Source: Myxococcales bacterium
GTDB taxonomy: Bacteria > Myxococcota_A > Polyangia > Polyangiales > Ga0077539
NCBI GenBank assembly: GCA_016792845.1
Contig: JAEUKH010000046.1
Location: 1-64,000 of the forward strand
Length of the DNA: 64,000 bases
Direction of reading: 5' to 3'
The position numbers and the translations under genes are program-made. Below, one piece after another: positions 7,539 through 15,692 of this stretch. The first letter of the stretch is position 1. Every line of letters starts with the position of its first letter. The notes below the pieces were generated by a model. That model was not told where the DNA came from, searched no databases, and saw only the letters and a list, made by a program, of their open reading frames with translations.

Positions 7539-10316
7539 ATGAAGCGAACTCTCAGGGGGGCGATCCTCGTCGGCGTCGTGGGCGCCGTCGCGGCCTGTGA
7601 TGGTGCCTCGGTGGTCGGCGGCCCCCGCGACGCGGGCTCCGACCTTGGCGATGTTCCGAGTCTTGACACTTCGTCAAGAGACGACGCCTCGCAGACCGAC
7701 GGGCCCTCGGCCCCGACCGACCTGGGGGCGCCTGACGGCGGGCCGACGCGCTGCGCCTCGGCGGCCGCCTGCGTGGGCGACCCGCGCGGCCCGAGCTGCG
7801 ACCTCGCCACGGGGCAGTGCGCGCCCTGCACCCCGGCCGACGACCGATGCCCCTCGGGGCAGTACTGCACCGCACAAAACGCTTGTGCCGCAGGGTGTCG
7901 CGACGACGCAGCGTGCGCCGCTGGGGGCGCCGGGGCGCGCTGCAACACCGCCACCCGGCAGTGTGTCGCGTGCGTCACCGACGACCACTGCGCGCTCGGC
8001 GCCCGCTGCCTCGGCAACGCCTGCGTCATGGGGTGCAGCCCCGACCGCGGGTGCCCCAACGGGCAGACCTGTTGCGAGGGCGGATGTGTTGACACTCAGT
8101 CAAATATCGCAAGCTGCGGCGGCTGCGCGATGCGCTGCGCGGTGCCCAACGCGCAGGCCGCGTGCGCGGCGGGCGTGTGCGGGGTCGGGGCGTGTACGGC
8201 GCCCTTCGCAGACTGCGACCGCAGCGCGGGCAACGGCTGCGAGACCGACACCCAGCGCGACGTGGCCCACTGCGGCGGGTGCGCGATGGCCTGCGCGGCG
8301 CGCGCCAACGCGGGCGCGGCGTGCATGGGCGGGGTGTGCGTCTACACCTGCGCGGCGGGCTTCGACGACTGCGACGGAGACCCCTCGAACGGGTGCGAGG
8401 CCGACCTCAGCGCTGACGTCGCGCGGTGCGGCGCCTGCGCGAACCGCTGCGTGTTGGCCAACGCCACGGCGCAGTGTGTCGGCGGGCGCTGTGCGGTGGG
8501 GGCGTGCGCTGCGGGCTTCGGGGCCTGCGACTCAGACCCGGGCAACGGGTGCGAGACCTCGACCGAGACGAGCGTGATGCACTGCGGCGGGTGCGGTCAG
8601 GCGTGCGCGGCGCCGGCCAACGCGGCGGCGACCTGCGAGGCGGGGCGGTGCTCGTTCACTTGCCAACCCGGCTTCGCAGATTGTGACGGCAACGCCAGCA
8701 ACGGCTGCGAGGTCGACACCCGCAGCAGCGCAACCCACTGCGGCGCGTGCGGCCGAGGCTGCGCGCTCAGCAACGCCACGGCCCAGTGTGCGGGGTCGCG
8801 GTGTACGGTGGCCCAATGCGCGGCCGGGGCGGGTGACTGCGACGGCGAGGCGAGCAACGGATGCGAGGCGAACCTTCGCACGAGCGCGTCGCACTGCGGC
8901 GCCTGCGGTCGGTCTTGCGCGACGGGTGAGGTGTGCGAGGCCGGGGCCTGCGCCCGCGCCGTCGAGGTGACCGGCTGCGGCGTGAGCGACGGCGGCACCG
9001 TGACGCCCAACACGCTCTCGCGCTTCTGTTCGGTGCGCGGGGGCGTAGGGATGCTCTCGGGGGCGCTCGGCGTCTCGGGGGCCCAAAGCGCCACGCTTCG
9101 CATCGCGACGGGCGACATGCCGAGCGGCGCCCGCATCGTGTCGGCGATGCTGTACCGGCTCACCTACGACCGCACCAGCACCTACGGGGCCTCGCTCTTT
9201 GTCGACGGCACGGGCCTCGAGAGCACTACCCGGCGGCTGTACGTGACGCCGTCGGGCTCGCCGTACGAGGTGCTGCGGGCCGACATGACCGCGGTGCTAC
9301 GCAACGCCCTGCCGCGGGCCGTCAACGGCACCCTTGAGCTCGCCCTCGGGCAGACCGTGTCAGACTCGTCGGGCGGCTTCGGCTGGTGGATCGTGTACGC
9401 CGCGCCGAGCCTCGCCGAGCGCCACATCGTGATCTACGACGGGGGTCACACCGACACCCAGCCCGGCAACGGGAGCTTCGCCCTCGACGGCTTTGTGGTC
9501 GGGGCCGCGCCGGTTCGCGCGAGGCTGCACCTCCACGGCAGCGGTGACGGGCCCAACGACGCGCCGAGCACCGCGCGCTTCACCACCTCGCGAGGGGTCA
9601 TCACCCTCAACGACGTGACCGACCCGTCGGGCGGGCTCTACGCGGGCACCCAGGCGGTCGACGTGGCCTCGGTGCTCGCGCCCGGTGACCTCCGCGCGAC
9701 GCTCGATTTTACCCTGCGCAACTACTCGGGGGTGGCCTTCGCGGCGCTCGAAGTGAGCGTCGACCCGACCGAGCGTTGCGCCCCCGCGTGCGCGAGCGGC
9801 GAGACCTGCCTCGGGGGGCGTTGCCAGCCGAGCCTCGGGTGCGCCCGCGGCGCGCGGGTGGGCTTTCGCGACGTCTCGACCTACCCGGCCATCGCGGCCT
9901 GCGGGGGCGAGCTCACCTACGACGAGGTCGCCCAAAGCGAGTCGGCGCTCTGCGCGGCGGGTTGGGGCCTCTGCACGCCGTCCCAGCTCAACGCCGTCTC
10001 GGGCCTCGCGCCCGACCTCTCGGCGCCTCGGGCCTGGCTCCACTATGTCGACCCGGCCACCGATCGCTTCGGCGACTACCTCGTGCCCGCGTGCGGGGGG
10101 CTGAGCCCTGCGGTGGCCAACCTCCGGGGTACCGCGGCGTGCACGCCGGGGGGCAACTTCCCCGAGGGGTGGCGGCTCGCGGTGACGCCCTCGCTGTGGA
10201 GCTCGTCTCACCAGAGCTCGTCAGGGTGCATCGCCCACGCGCACCACGTCTGCGCCTTCGCGGGCGGGAGCGTCGCACAGGTGCGCGGCGCCGCGCTCTG
10301 CTGCCGTCGCCCCTGA
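7539..10316 (+). CDS. Large cysteine-rich surface lipoprotein, 925 aa
   Basis: Lipoprotein signal with lipobox VAAC near residue 20, then an Asp/Ser/Pro-rich linker. Residues about 70-480 hold repeated cysteine modules in which GNGCE(T/A)D is followed by HCGGC.MAC and then G.C....CAAGF.DCD, the pattern common in myxobacterial surface proteins. Residues about 485-745 form a beta-rich domain with FGWWIVYAAPSL and IVIYDGG, resembling domains in large adhesins. A short Cys pair (ERCAPACASGETCLGGRC) leads to a C-terminal domain of about 160 residues ending ALCCRRP. It probably sits on the outer surface as a binding or structural protein. It lies 52 bp after feoB, but no iron motif is seen. A large hairpin follows 12 bp after the stop. 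Confidence 0.7.
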   Translation: MKRTLRGAILVGVVGAVAACDGASVVGGPRDAGSDLGDVPSLDTSSRDDASQTDGPSAPTDLGAPDGGPTRCASAAACVGDPRGPSCDLATGQCAPCTPADDRCPSGQYCTAQNACAAGCRDDAACAAGGAGARCNTATRQCVACVTDDHCALGARCLGNACVMGCSPDRGCPNGQTCCEGGCVDTQSNIASCGGCAMRCAVPNAQAACAAGVCGVGACTAPFADCDRSAGNGCETDTQRDVAHCGGCAMACAARANAGAACMGGVCVYTCAAGFDDCDGDPSNGCEADLSADVARCGACANRCVLANATAQCVGGRCAVGACAAGFGACDSDPGNGCETSTETSVMHCGGCGQACAAPANAAATCEAGRCSFTCQPGFADCDGNASNGCEVDTRSSATHCGACGRGCALSNATAQCAGSRCTVAQCAAGAGDCDGEASNGCEANLRTSASHCGACGRSCATGEVCEAGACARAVEVTGCGVSDGGTVTPNTLSRFCSVRGGVGMLSGALGVSGAQSATLRIATGDMPSGARIVSAMLYRLTYDRTSTYGASLFVDGTGLESTTRRLYVTPSGSPYEVLRADMTAVLRNALPRAVNGTLELALGQTVSDSSGGFGWWIVYAAPSLAERHIVIYDGGHTDTQPGNGSFALDGFVVGAAPVRARLHLHGSGDGPNDAPSTARFTTSRGVITLNDVTDPSGGLYAGTQAVDVASVLAPGDLRATLDFTLRNYSGVAFAALEVSVDPTERCAPACASGETCLGGRCQPSLGCARGARVGFRDVSTYPAIAACGGELTYDEVAQSESALCAAGWGLCTPSQLNAVSGLAPDLSAPRAWLHYVDPATDRFGDYLVPACGGLSPAVANLRGTAACTPGGNFPEGWRLAVTPSLWSSSHQSSSGCIAHAHHVCAFAGGSVAQVRGAALCCRRP

Positions 10317-10328
10317 AACCCCGCGTAC

Positions 10329-10382
10329 GATGTTTCTGAAACTGCAACGCAGCGGGTCGAGCGTTGCAGAGACAGAAACATC
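10329..10382. terminator. Large imperfect inverted repeat, probable terminator
   Basis: Two 22-nt arms (10329-10350 and 10361-10382) around a 10-nt loop. They pair as 10 bp (GATGTTTCTG), a 3x3 internal mismatch, and 9 bp (CTGCAACGC). It begins 12 bp after the stop of the cysteine-rich lipoprotein and ends 32 bp before the GNAT start. No T-run follows on either strand, so it may be a Rho-linked or RNA-stability hairpin, or a protein-binding palindrome. Confidence 0.55.
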
Positions 10383-10414
10383 CGTCGGTGCGCGCGCGGG
10401 TGTACCCTCGGGCC

Positions 10415-11248
10415 ATGAAGGTGCTCGAACACACCGCGGGCCCCGCGCTCGTCGACGCGCATCGCGCGTACTTTCTCACCACCGAGGCGTCAAACAATCT
10501 GCTCCTGGGCGTGCTGCTCCGTACGCCTGAGGTGGCGCCCGAGGCGCTGCTCTGGAGCCTCGAAGTCAACGGCGCGCTGGTGGGCGTGGCGCTGCACACG
10601 CCGCCCTTCCATCTCTTGCTCTCGCCCATGCCTGATGACGCCCTCGACGCCCTCGTGGCGGCGCTCGTGGCGCGGGGTCGAAGCCTCGCAGGGGTCAACG
10701 GCGACGAGGCCACGGTCACGGCCTTCAGCGCGCGTTGGGCCCTGGCGCGGGGCGGGCACAGCGCGGTGCTGATGCGTCAGGGGGTCTTCGAGCTCACGCG
10801 GCTTGAAGCGCCCGAGGGCGTCGCGGGGGCGATGCGGCTCGCGGCGCCCGACGACCGTGCGCGGGTCGAGGCGTGGATGCGCGCGTTCTGTGTCGACTGC
10901 GGCCTCCCCGAAGACGAGCACGCGGTGCTGGTGGCGGGGGTCGCGCGGAGCATCGCCGAGGCGCGGGTGTGCCTCTGGTGTGTCGACGGCGCGCCGGTGT
11001 CGATGGCGGTGCGCGGGGGCGACACCCTCACCGGGGCGCGCATCGGCGGGGTGTACACGCCGCCCTCGCAGCGCGGTCGGGGCTACGCCTCGGCGTGCAC
11101 GGCCGCGGCGAGCCGGCGCTGCCTCGATTCAGGCCGTCGCGCGGTGTACCTCTACACAGACCTCGGCAACCCGACCTCGAACAAGATCTACCAGGCCCTC
11201 GGGTACAGGCTCGTGGGCGTCGCGATGATGATGCGCCTCACCGCGTGA
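10415..11248 (+). CDS. GNAT-family N-acetyltransferase, 277 aa
   Basis: Acetyl-CoA-dependent acyltransferase. The C-terminal half has the GNAT core: GARIGGVYTPPSQRGRGYA, whose Q-R-G-R-G-Y-A binds the pyrophosphate of acetyl-CoA, then DLGNPTSNKIYQALGY, the typical alpha4/beta7 signature. The N-terminal half is a degenerate GNAT-like region, giving the length of the two-domain group. ATG 10415 begins MKVLEHTAGPALVDAHRAYF; the upstream in-frame stretch lies inside the hairpin and is unlikely to be coding. The substrate is not predictable. It is convergent with the next gene, with stops only 3 bp apart. Confidence 0.85.
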   Translation: MKVLEHTAGPALVDAHRAYFLTTEASNNLLLGVLLRTPEVAPEALLWSLEVNGALVGVALHTPPFHLLLSPMPDDALDALVAALVARGRSLAGVNGDEATVTAFSARWALARGGHSAVLMRQGVFELTRLEAPEGVAGAMRLAAPDDRARVEAWMRAFCVDCGLPEDEHAVLVAGVARSIAEARVCLWCVDGAPVSMAVRGGDTLTGARIGGVYTPPSQRGRGYASACTAAASRRCLDSGRRAVYLYTDLGNPTSNKIYQALGYRLVGVAMMMRLTA

Positions 11249-11251
11249 GCG

Positions 11252-11902
11252 CTAACGGCTGCACCCCATGCGGCGTCGCGGGGGCTGAAAATTCGGCGGC
11301 TCGACCACCGGGTGCGGCACCGTCGGCGGCTCGAAGCAGCGGATGCGTCGAAACACCGTCGGCTCGTCGATCTGCAACCCGCCGTCGTTGTTGACCGACT
11401 GAAACTCTTGGATGCTGGGGTCGATCACGCCGCGAAAATGGTCGAGGTTGTAGGCGTAGGGCCGCGAGCCGCAGAACACCTGGCCGACGGCCCAACGGTT
11501 GGCGGCGAAATCGAGGCGCATCCCGTCGACGCTGCCCTCGGCGGTCTGCACGACGAGCCAGTGCGAGAGGTCACCCGTGCAGGGCCCGGGCTCGGGGCGG
11601 TTCGGAGGGGTGTCCCACGAGTGGGCGTTGATGCGCCCGGTGAGGCGGTTGCCCTGCATGTGGATCTCAAGCTCGAAGCTGTACCAGGCGGCGTTGCCGG
11701 GGTACCAGCGGAGGCTCTTCCATACGCCCTCGATGGGGTTGGGGCACTGGCCCGGGGGCGGGGGCGGGGGCAGCCGCGCGCGTTGCTCTTCGATGGTCGC
11801 GGTGAGCTCGCGCGGCCAGAGCACCGCCGCGCTCATGGCCGCCACGGTGAGGGCCGAGAGGGCCCGCCCGACGCGTCGACGTTGGGGCATCGCAGACCTC
11901 AT
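11252..11902 (-). CDS. Small exported protein, EEQRARL family copy 1
   Basis: I do not recognise this family. After a signal peptide that ends near residue 35, the mature part starts TIEEQRARLPPP. It shares with two other proteins in this operon (19650-20324, 11899-12579) a C-x-x-P-x-EGVW block, a PC(T/A) block, VFCG, YNLDHF.G, EFQSVNNDGG, PTVFRR(I/V)RCFEPP and PHPVV..P.FQPPRR. Four Cys are shared, suggesting disulfides in the periplasm or outside. The G-x-W start and LTGRI strand recall small lipocalin-like beta-barrels, but that is only a guess. It is the last gene of the run; ATG 11902 overlaps the previous stop (ATGA), so it is translationally coupled to copy 2. Confidence 0.65.
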   Translation of the reverse strand: MRSAMPQRRRVGRALSALTVAAMSAAVLWPRELTATIEEQRARLPPPPPPGQCPNPIEGVWKSLRWYPGNAAWYSFELEIHMQGNRLTGRINAHSWDTPPNRPEPGPCTGDLSHWLVVQTAEGSVDGMRLDFAANRWAVGQVFCGSRPYAYNLDHFRGVIDPSIQEFQSVNNDGGLQIDEPTVFRRIRCFEPPTVPHPVVEPPNFQPPRRRMGCSR

Positions 11903-12579
11903 GACAACCACGAGCACCGCGCCCGGCGCGGCGGCTGAAACGTCGGCGGCGCGACCACCGGGTGCGGTGGCGAGGGCGGCTCGAAGCAGCGAACGCGACG
12001 AAAGACCGTGGGGTCGTTGATGGCGCGCCCGCCGTCGTTGTTCACCGACTGAAACTCATGAATCTCAGTGTTCATCGTGCCCGAGAAGTGGTCGAGGTTG
12101 TACCGAAAGTGCCGAGGCCCGCAGAACACGTTCGAGATGGCCCAACGGGTGCCCCAAAACTCGATGTGGTTGCCCTCGGCGTAGCCCTCGCCGGTCATCA
12201 TCACCGTCCAGTGCTGGATGCCCGGCGTGCAGGGCGGCGGCTCGCTCCCCTGAGGCCCCGCGCCGAACCAGGCGTGCGCTTCGATCTGCCCGGTGAGCGC
12301 GATTCGCCCGGGGTGCCCCGCGGCCAAGGGCGCGCTCGCACCGCGCGGGTCGCGCCGCATCGCGACGGTGAAGATCATCCACTCGTCGAAGGGCGTCTCG
12401 TACTTGTGCGACATCCACACGCCTTCGAGGGGGTCTTGGCAGGTCGCCGGCGGGGGCAGGCGCGCGCGCTGCTCTTCGACCGTCGCGACGGCGCCGCCGG
12501 GCCACAGAAAGGTGCCCGAGAGGGCCGCCACGAGGGCGCCCAGGGTCAGCCGTCGTCGGCGCGGTCTCGGAGCGCTCAC
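11899..12579 (-). CDS. Small exported protein, EEQRARL family copy 2
   Basis: Same family as copy 1. A basic start MSAPRPRRRRLTLGALVAAL and hydrophobic stretch form a signal peptide, and the mature part begins ATVEEQRARLPPPATCQDP. EGVWMS, GQIEAHAWF, VFCGPRHFRYNLDHFSG, EFQSVNNDGG and PTVFRRVRCFEPP are all present. It carries an insertion near residue 85 (PRGASAPLAAGHPG) absent from the others. The GTG start at 12579 overlaps the stop of the TPR gene by GTGA, and the end overlaps the next start by ATGA, so it is embedded in the operon. Function unknown. Confidence 0.65.
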   Translation of the reverse strand: MSAPRPRRRRLTLGALVAALSGTFLWPGGAVATVEEQRARLPPPATCQDPLEGVWMSHKYETPFDEWMIFTVAMRRDPRGASAPLAAGHPGRIALTGQIEAHAWFGAGPQGSEPPPCTPGIQHWTVMMTGEGYAEGNHIEFWGTRWAISNVFCGPRHFRYNLDHFSGTMNTEIHEFQSVNNDGGRAINDPTVFRRVRCFEPPSPPHPVVAPPTFQPPRRARCSWLS

Positions 12580-14603
12580 GGGGCCCGCCCAGGCTCCTGG
12601 GTGATGTCGCGGAGCACGTTGTTCATCTGCTGGCGGGCGGCCTCTTCGTTGGCCGAGGTGGTGCCGTCGAGCGAGCGGAGGTCTTGGGTCGAGAGCCCGA
12701 GCCGCGCGGCGAAGCGCTCTTCGTGGAAGGTGTCACACGCCCGCACCGCGAGGTGCTCGTCGGTCTCGTTCGGCGTGCGGGTGACGGCGCTGCACCCGAG
12801 CTGCGCCCCGAGCGGAGATTGCAGGCACACCTCGACGCCGGTGCCGCTCGCCCGGACCCGCACTTGAAACCCGCGCTCGCCGTCGTCGAGCCGCGGAGAG
12901 CGACGCAAACGGGCGCTCACGTCGTCGGCGAGGGCCCCGCCGACCGCGGTGACCGTGGCCGGGAGCGAGACCCCCATGCGGCGCACCACCCCGGGGTCTT
13001 TCTGCATCGCGCGTTCGAGCATGCCGAGGGCCAGCTGCGGGCGGTTGGTGCGCGACGCCGCCCGCGCGCCCACCACCGCGACGCGCGCCGAGAGCACCGA
13101 CTCGCTCACCGGGAGCCGCTGGATCGCTTGTTGGGCCAGCGAGAGCGCGCGCTCGGCCTCGCCCTGCGCGAGGAGCACCTCAGCCTCGACGGCGTCGTGG
13201 TACGCCGCGATCGCAGGGAAGGTGCGCTCTTCGCGTCGCGCCTCGCGGAGCGCCACCGCGACCACCCCGGGCCCGAGCGAGGCCACGAGGTCACCGACCA
13301 ACCACGAGGGCAGGGGCTCGATGCCGCCGCGAACGTACATCCGCAGGGTCGCGTCGAGCCGGTGCTCGTCGGTCATCACGTTGGCCACGCGCTCGTCGTC
13401 AGGCCAAGTCGCGGCCCCGCCCGAGAGCCGCGAGAGCGCACCCTCGACGCGCGGCAAGAGGCCCCGCGCGCTGCCCCGCTCGGCGTCGCGCTCGACCGCC
13501 ATCTGCTGGAGCGACCGCCGCAAGAGCGCGTGGGCCCCGAGGGCCTGCTCTTGATCTGAGGCCACGAGGCCGCGCCGGTCGGGGCGCGCGATGGCCCGGT
13601 CGATGAAGCGCAAGGCGGCGTCGGGTTCGCCCGCGACGAGGAGCACCGTGGCCACCGCGGCGTCGGTCTCGGCGTGGTCTTGATCGCGCAGGTTGGCAGG
13701 CTGCCGCACGCGCCAGCGCTGCATCTCGCGCAGCGCCTCGACGGCCTGGCTCATCTTGCCCTGATCGAGGTAGAGCCGCGCGAGGAGCCGCCATGGGTTC
13801 GCCGTGGTGAACTCAAGCCGTCGCGTGCCTTCGAGGGCGAGCCGCTCGGTCTCGTCGAAGCGCAGCACCGCGGCGGCGCCGAGGGCGGCGTTGTACGCGT
13901 GGACCGTCACATGCGGGGCCGTGGCGGGGTTGGTGTCGGTGTTCGAGGCCGCGCGGCGCTGCGCGTTCTGGAGCGCGTCGAGGCAGGCCCGGTGCTGGGC
14001 CTCGCGGTTGCGCGCGGCGCCCTCGACGGCGCAGAGCGCGTTGCGACCGAGCGACTGTTGCCACGCGTCGGTGGTGGCGATGGCCCGCTGCGCGAACTGC
14101 CGCGCTTCGTTGTACCGCCCGAGGTGAATCAGCGGCCAGGCGTGCTCGGCCAAGAGGTCGGGGTCGTAGAGATAGTCGTAAAATTCGAGCACATGGAGCT
14201 GGTACTCGTACTCTTCAATTTCGCCCGCGATCTGCTGAATGGCGAAGAGGATCTCGCGGTGAAGCTGCCACGGCGCCCCGGCCGGGCGGCTCGTGCCGTA
14301 GCGGGTCTCGTAGAGCTCGCGGGCGCGCCCGAGGTGCGTCATCGCGCGGGCGAGCGAACCCTCGGCCTCGCGGAGCACGCAGCCCATGACGTAGTTGCCC
14401 ACGATCGAGTCGGGGTCGCGCTGGAGGATCTGCTCGGCGCGGTTGCGGGCCGTCACAGGGCGGTTCTCGTTGTAGAGCCTCAGCGCCTCTTGTTCGAGGC
14501 TCTGCACGTTCGGCGCGGGCTGCTGCGCGATGGCCGCGGGGCCCACCGAGGCCGCCAGGGCTACCGCGAGCACCGCGGGGATCCATCGTCGCAGCGTGCG
14601 CAT
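12576..14603 (-). CDS. Exported TPR-repeat protein, 675 aa
   Basis: It has a signal peptide (RRWIPAVLAVALAASVGPAAIA) and then a long all-helical protein with TPR-like pairs, for example LEQEALRLYNENRPVTARNR, AMTHLGRARELYETRYG and PQLALGMLERAMQKDPGVV. TPR arrays hold protein complexes together, here in the periplasm. The last 100 residues contain three Cys and look less repetitive. It starts 8 bp after the MoxR stop and ends in a GTGA overlap with the small exported gene. MoxR/DUF58 loci often carry TPR proteins beside a VWA protein, but no VWA gene is present here. Confidence 0.75.
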   Translation of the reverse strand: MRTLRRWIPAVLAVALAASVGPAAIAQQPAPNVQSLEQEALRLYNENRPVTARNRAEQILQRDPDSIVGNYVMGCVLREAEGSLARAMTHLGRARELYETRYGTSRPAGAPWQLHREILFAIQQIAGEIEEYEYQLHVLEFYDYLYDPDLLAEHAWPLIHLGRYNEARQFAQRAIATTDAWQQSLGRNALCAVEGAARNREAQHRACLDALQNAQRRAASNTDTNPATAPHVTVHAYNAALGAAAVLRFDETERLALEGTRRLEFTTANPWRLLARLYLDQGKMSQAVEALREMQRWRVRQPANLRDQDHAETDAAVATVLLVAGEPDAALRFIDRAIARPDRRGLVASDQEQALGAHALLRRSLQQMAVERDAERGSARGLLPRVEGALSRLSGGAATWPDDERVANVMTDEHRLDATLRMYVRGGIEPLPSWLVGDLVASLGPGVVAVALREARREERTFPAIAAYHDAVEAEVLLAQGEAERALSLAQQAIQRLPVSESVLSARVAVVGARAASRTNRPQLALGMLERAMQKDPGVVRRMGVSLPATVTAVGGALADDVSARLRRSPRLDDGERGFQVRVRASGTGVEVCLQSPLGAQLGCSAVTRTPNETDEHLAVRACDTFHEERFAARLGLSTQDLRSLDGTTSANEEAARQQMNNVLRDITQEPGRAP

Positions 14604-14611
14604 GGCGAACC

Positions 14612-15652
14612 TCAGCCTCTCCGCAGGGTGCTTCGGGCGAGGCGCTCGAGGGGGGCCGCGCAGACCTCGCGGAGCACCAGGTCGAGGTTGTCTGAGCCCG
14701 GGTTCAGTTCGAGGCGGTGGGCGAAGATGTTGCCGACCAGGGCCTCGACGTCTTCAGCGTTGACGTAGTCGCGCACCCGGGTGAGGGCCCGCGCTTGGAG
14801 GGCCGGCACCGCGAGCACGAGCGAGCGGGTCGAGACCCCTTGGGCGATGCGGGCGTCGTCGCGGGTGCGGCCGGCGATGTCGACGAGGCACTCGCGCACC
14901 TCGGGGGCGACGAAGATGGCGTTCTCGATCACCGCGCGGGTGTCGACCACCTCGGTGCGGGTGACCCGCGGGAGCTCAGCCCCGGCGCCGCTCTTGCGTG
15001 CCTTCGCCGAGGCCAGGATCTCGAGCTCGGCCTCGCGGTTGATGTGCTTCATCTTCACCTTGAAGAGGAAGCGATCGAGCTGCGCCGACGGCAGGGGGAA
15101 GGTGCCCGCGAGGTCGAGCGGGTTCTGCGTCGCGACGACGAAGAAGAGCTCGTCGAGGCGGCGGGTGCGGTTGTCGACGGTGACCTGCTTCTCGGCCATC
15201 GCTTCGAGCATCGCAGACTGCACCTTCGGCGAGGTGCGGTTGATCTCGTCGGCGAGCACGACGTGCGCGAAGATCGGCCCCGGGCGAAAGAAGAACTGCG
15301 TGCTCGCGGGGTCGAAGATGGTCGTGCCGGTGACGTCGCTCGGCAAGAGGTCAGGGGTGAACTGGATGCGCCGAAAGGTCACGATGTCATCGTCGGGCTT
15401 GTCGTCGATGATGCAGTCGCCGAGGGCCTTGGCGAGGGTGGTCTTGCCCGAGCCAGGGTAGTCTTCGAGGAGCATGTGGCCGTCTGCGAAGAGCGCGATG
15501 CAGAGCAGGTCGATCACCTCGTCGCGGCCGCGCACGGCCATCTGGAGGCGGGTCTTGATGCGCTGAAACACGCTGTACGCGCCGTTGAGGTCGGTGACCG
15601 GCGGCGCCTTGGTGGTGGTGACGTGTTCGCTCTGGTTGAAGTCGCGGTCCAT
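14612..15652 (-). CDS. MoxR-family AAA+ ATPase, 346 aa
   Basis: Chaperone-like AAA+ ATPase of the MoxR class, which usually matures or loads a partner complex. Walker A is DYPGSGKTT (residues 64-72), Walker B is VVLADEINRTSP (131-142), sensor 1 is FVVATQNPLDLAGTFPLP, and GVSTRSLVLAVPALQARAL is the typical C-terminal lid. The start is ATG 15652, giving MDRDFNQSEH; longer in-frame sequence upstream overlaps the transglutaminase gene. It lies 40 bp after the transglutaminase stop and 8 bp before the TPR start. Together with DUF58 and transglutaminase genes this is a classic MoxR set. Confidence 0.93.
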   Translation of the reverse strand: MDRDFNQSEHVTTTKAPPVTDLNGAYSVFQRIKTRLQMAVRGRDEVIDLLCIALFADGHMLLEDYPGSGKTTLAKALGDCIIDDKPDDDIVTFRRIQFTPDLLPSDVTGTTIFDPASTQFFFRPGPIFAHVVLADEINRTSPKVQSAMLEAMAEKQVTVDNRTRRLDELFFVVATQNPLDLAGTFPLPSAQLDRFLFKVKMKHINREAELEILASAKARKSGAGAELPRVTRTEVVDTRAVIENAIFVAPEVRECLVDIAGRTRDDARIAQGVSTRSLVLAVPALQARALTRVRDYVNAEDVEALVGNIFAHRLELNPGSDNLDLVLREVCAAPLERLARSTLRRG

Positions 15653-15692
15653 GCGGGTGTTGCTACTTTCGCGAAGGGTACAGATGCAGTGG

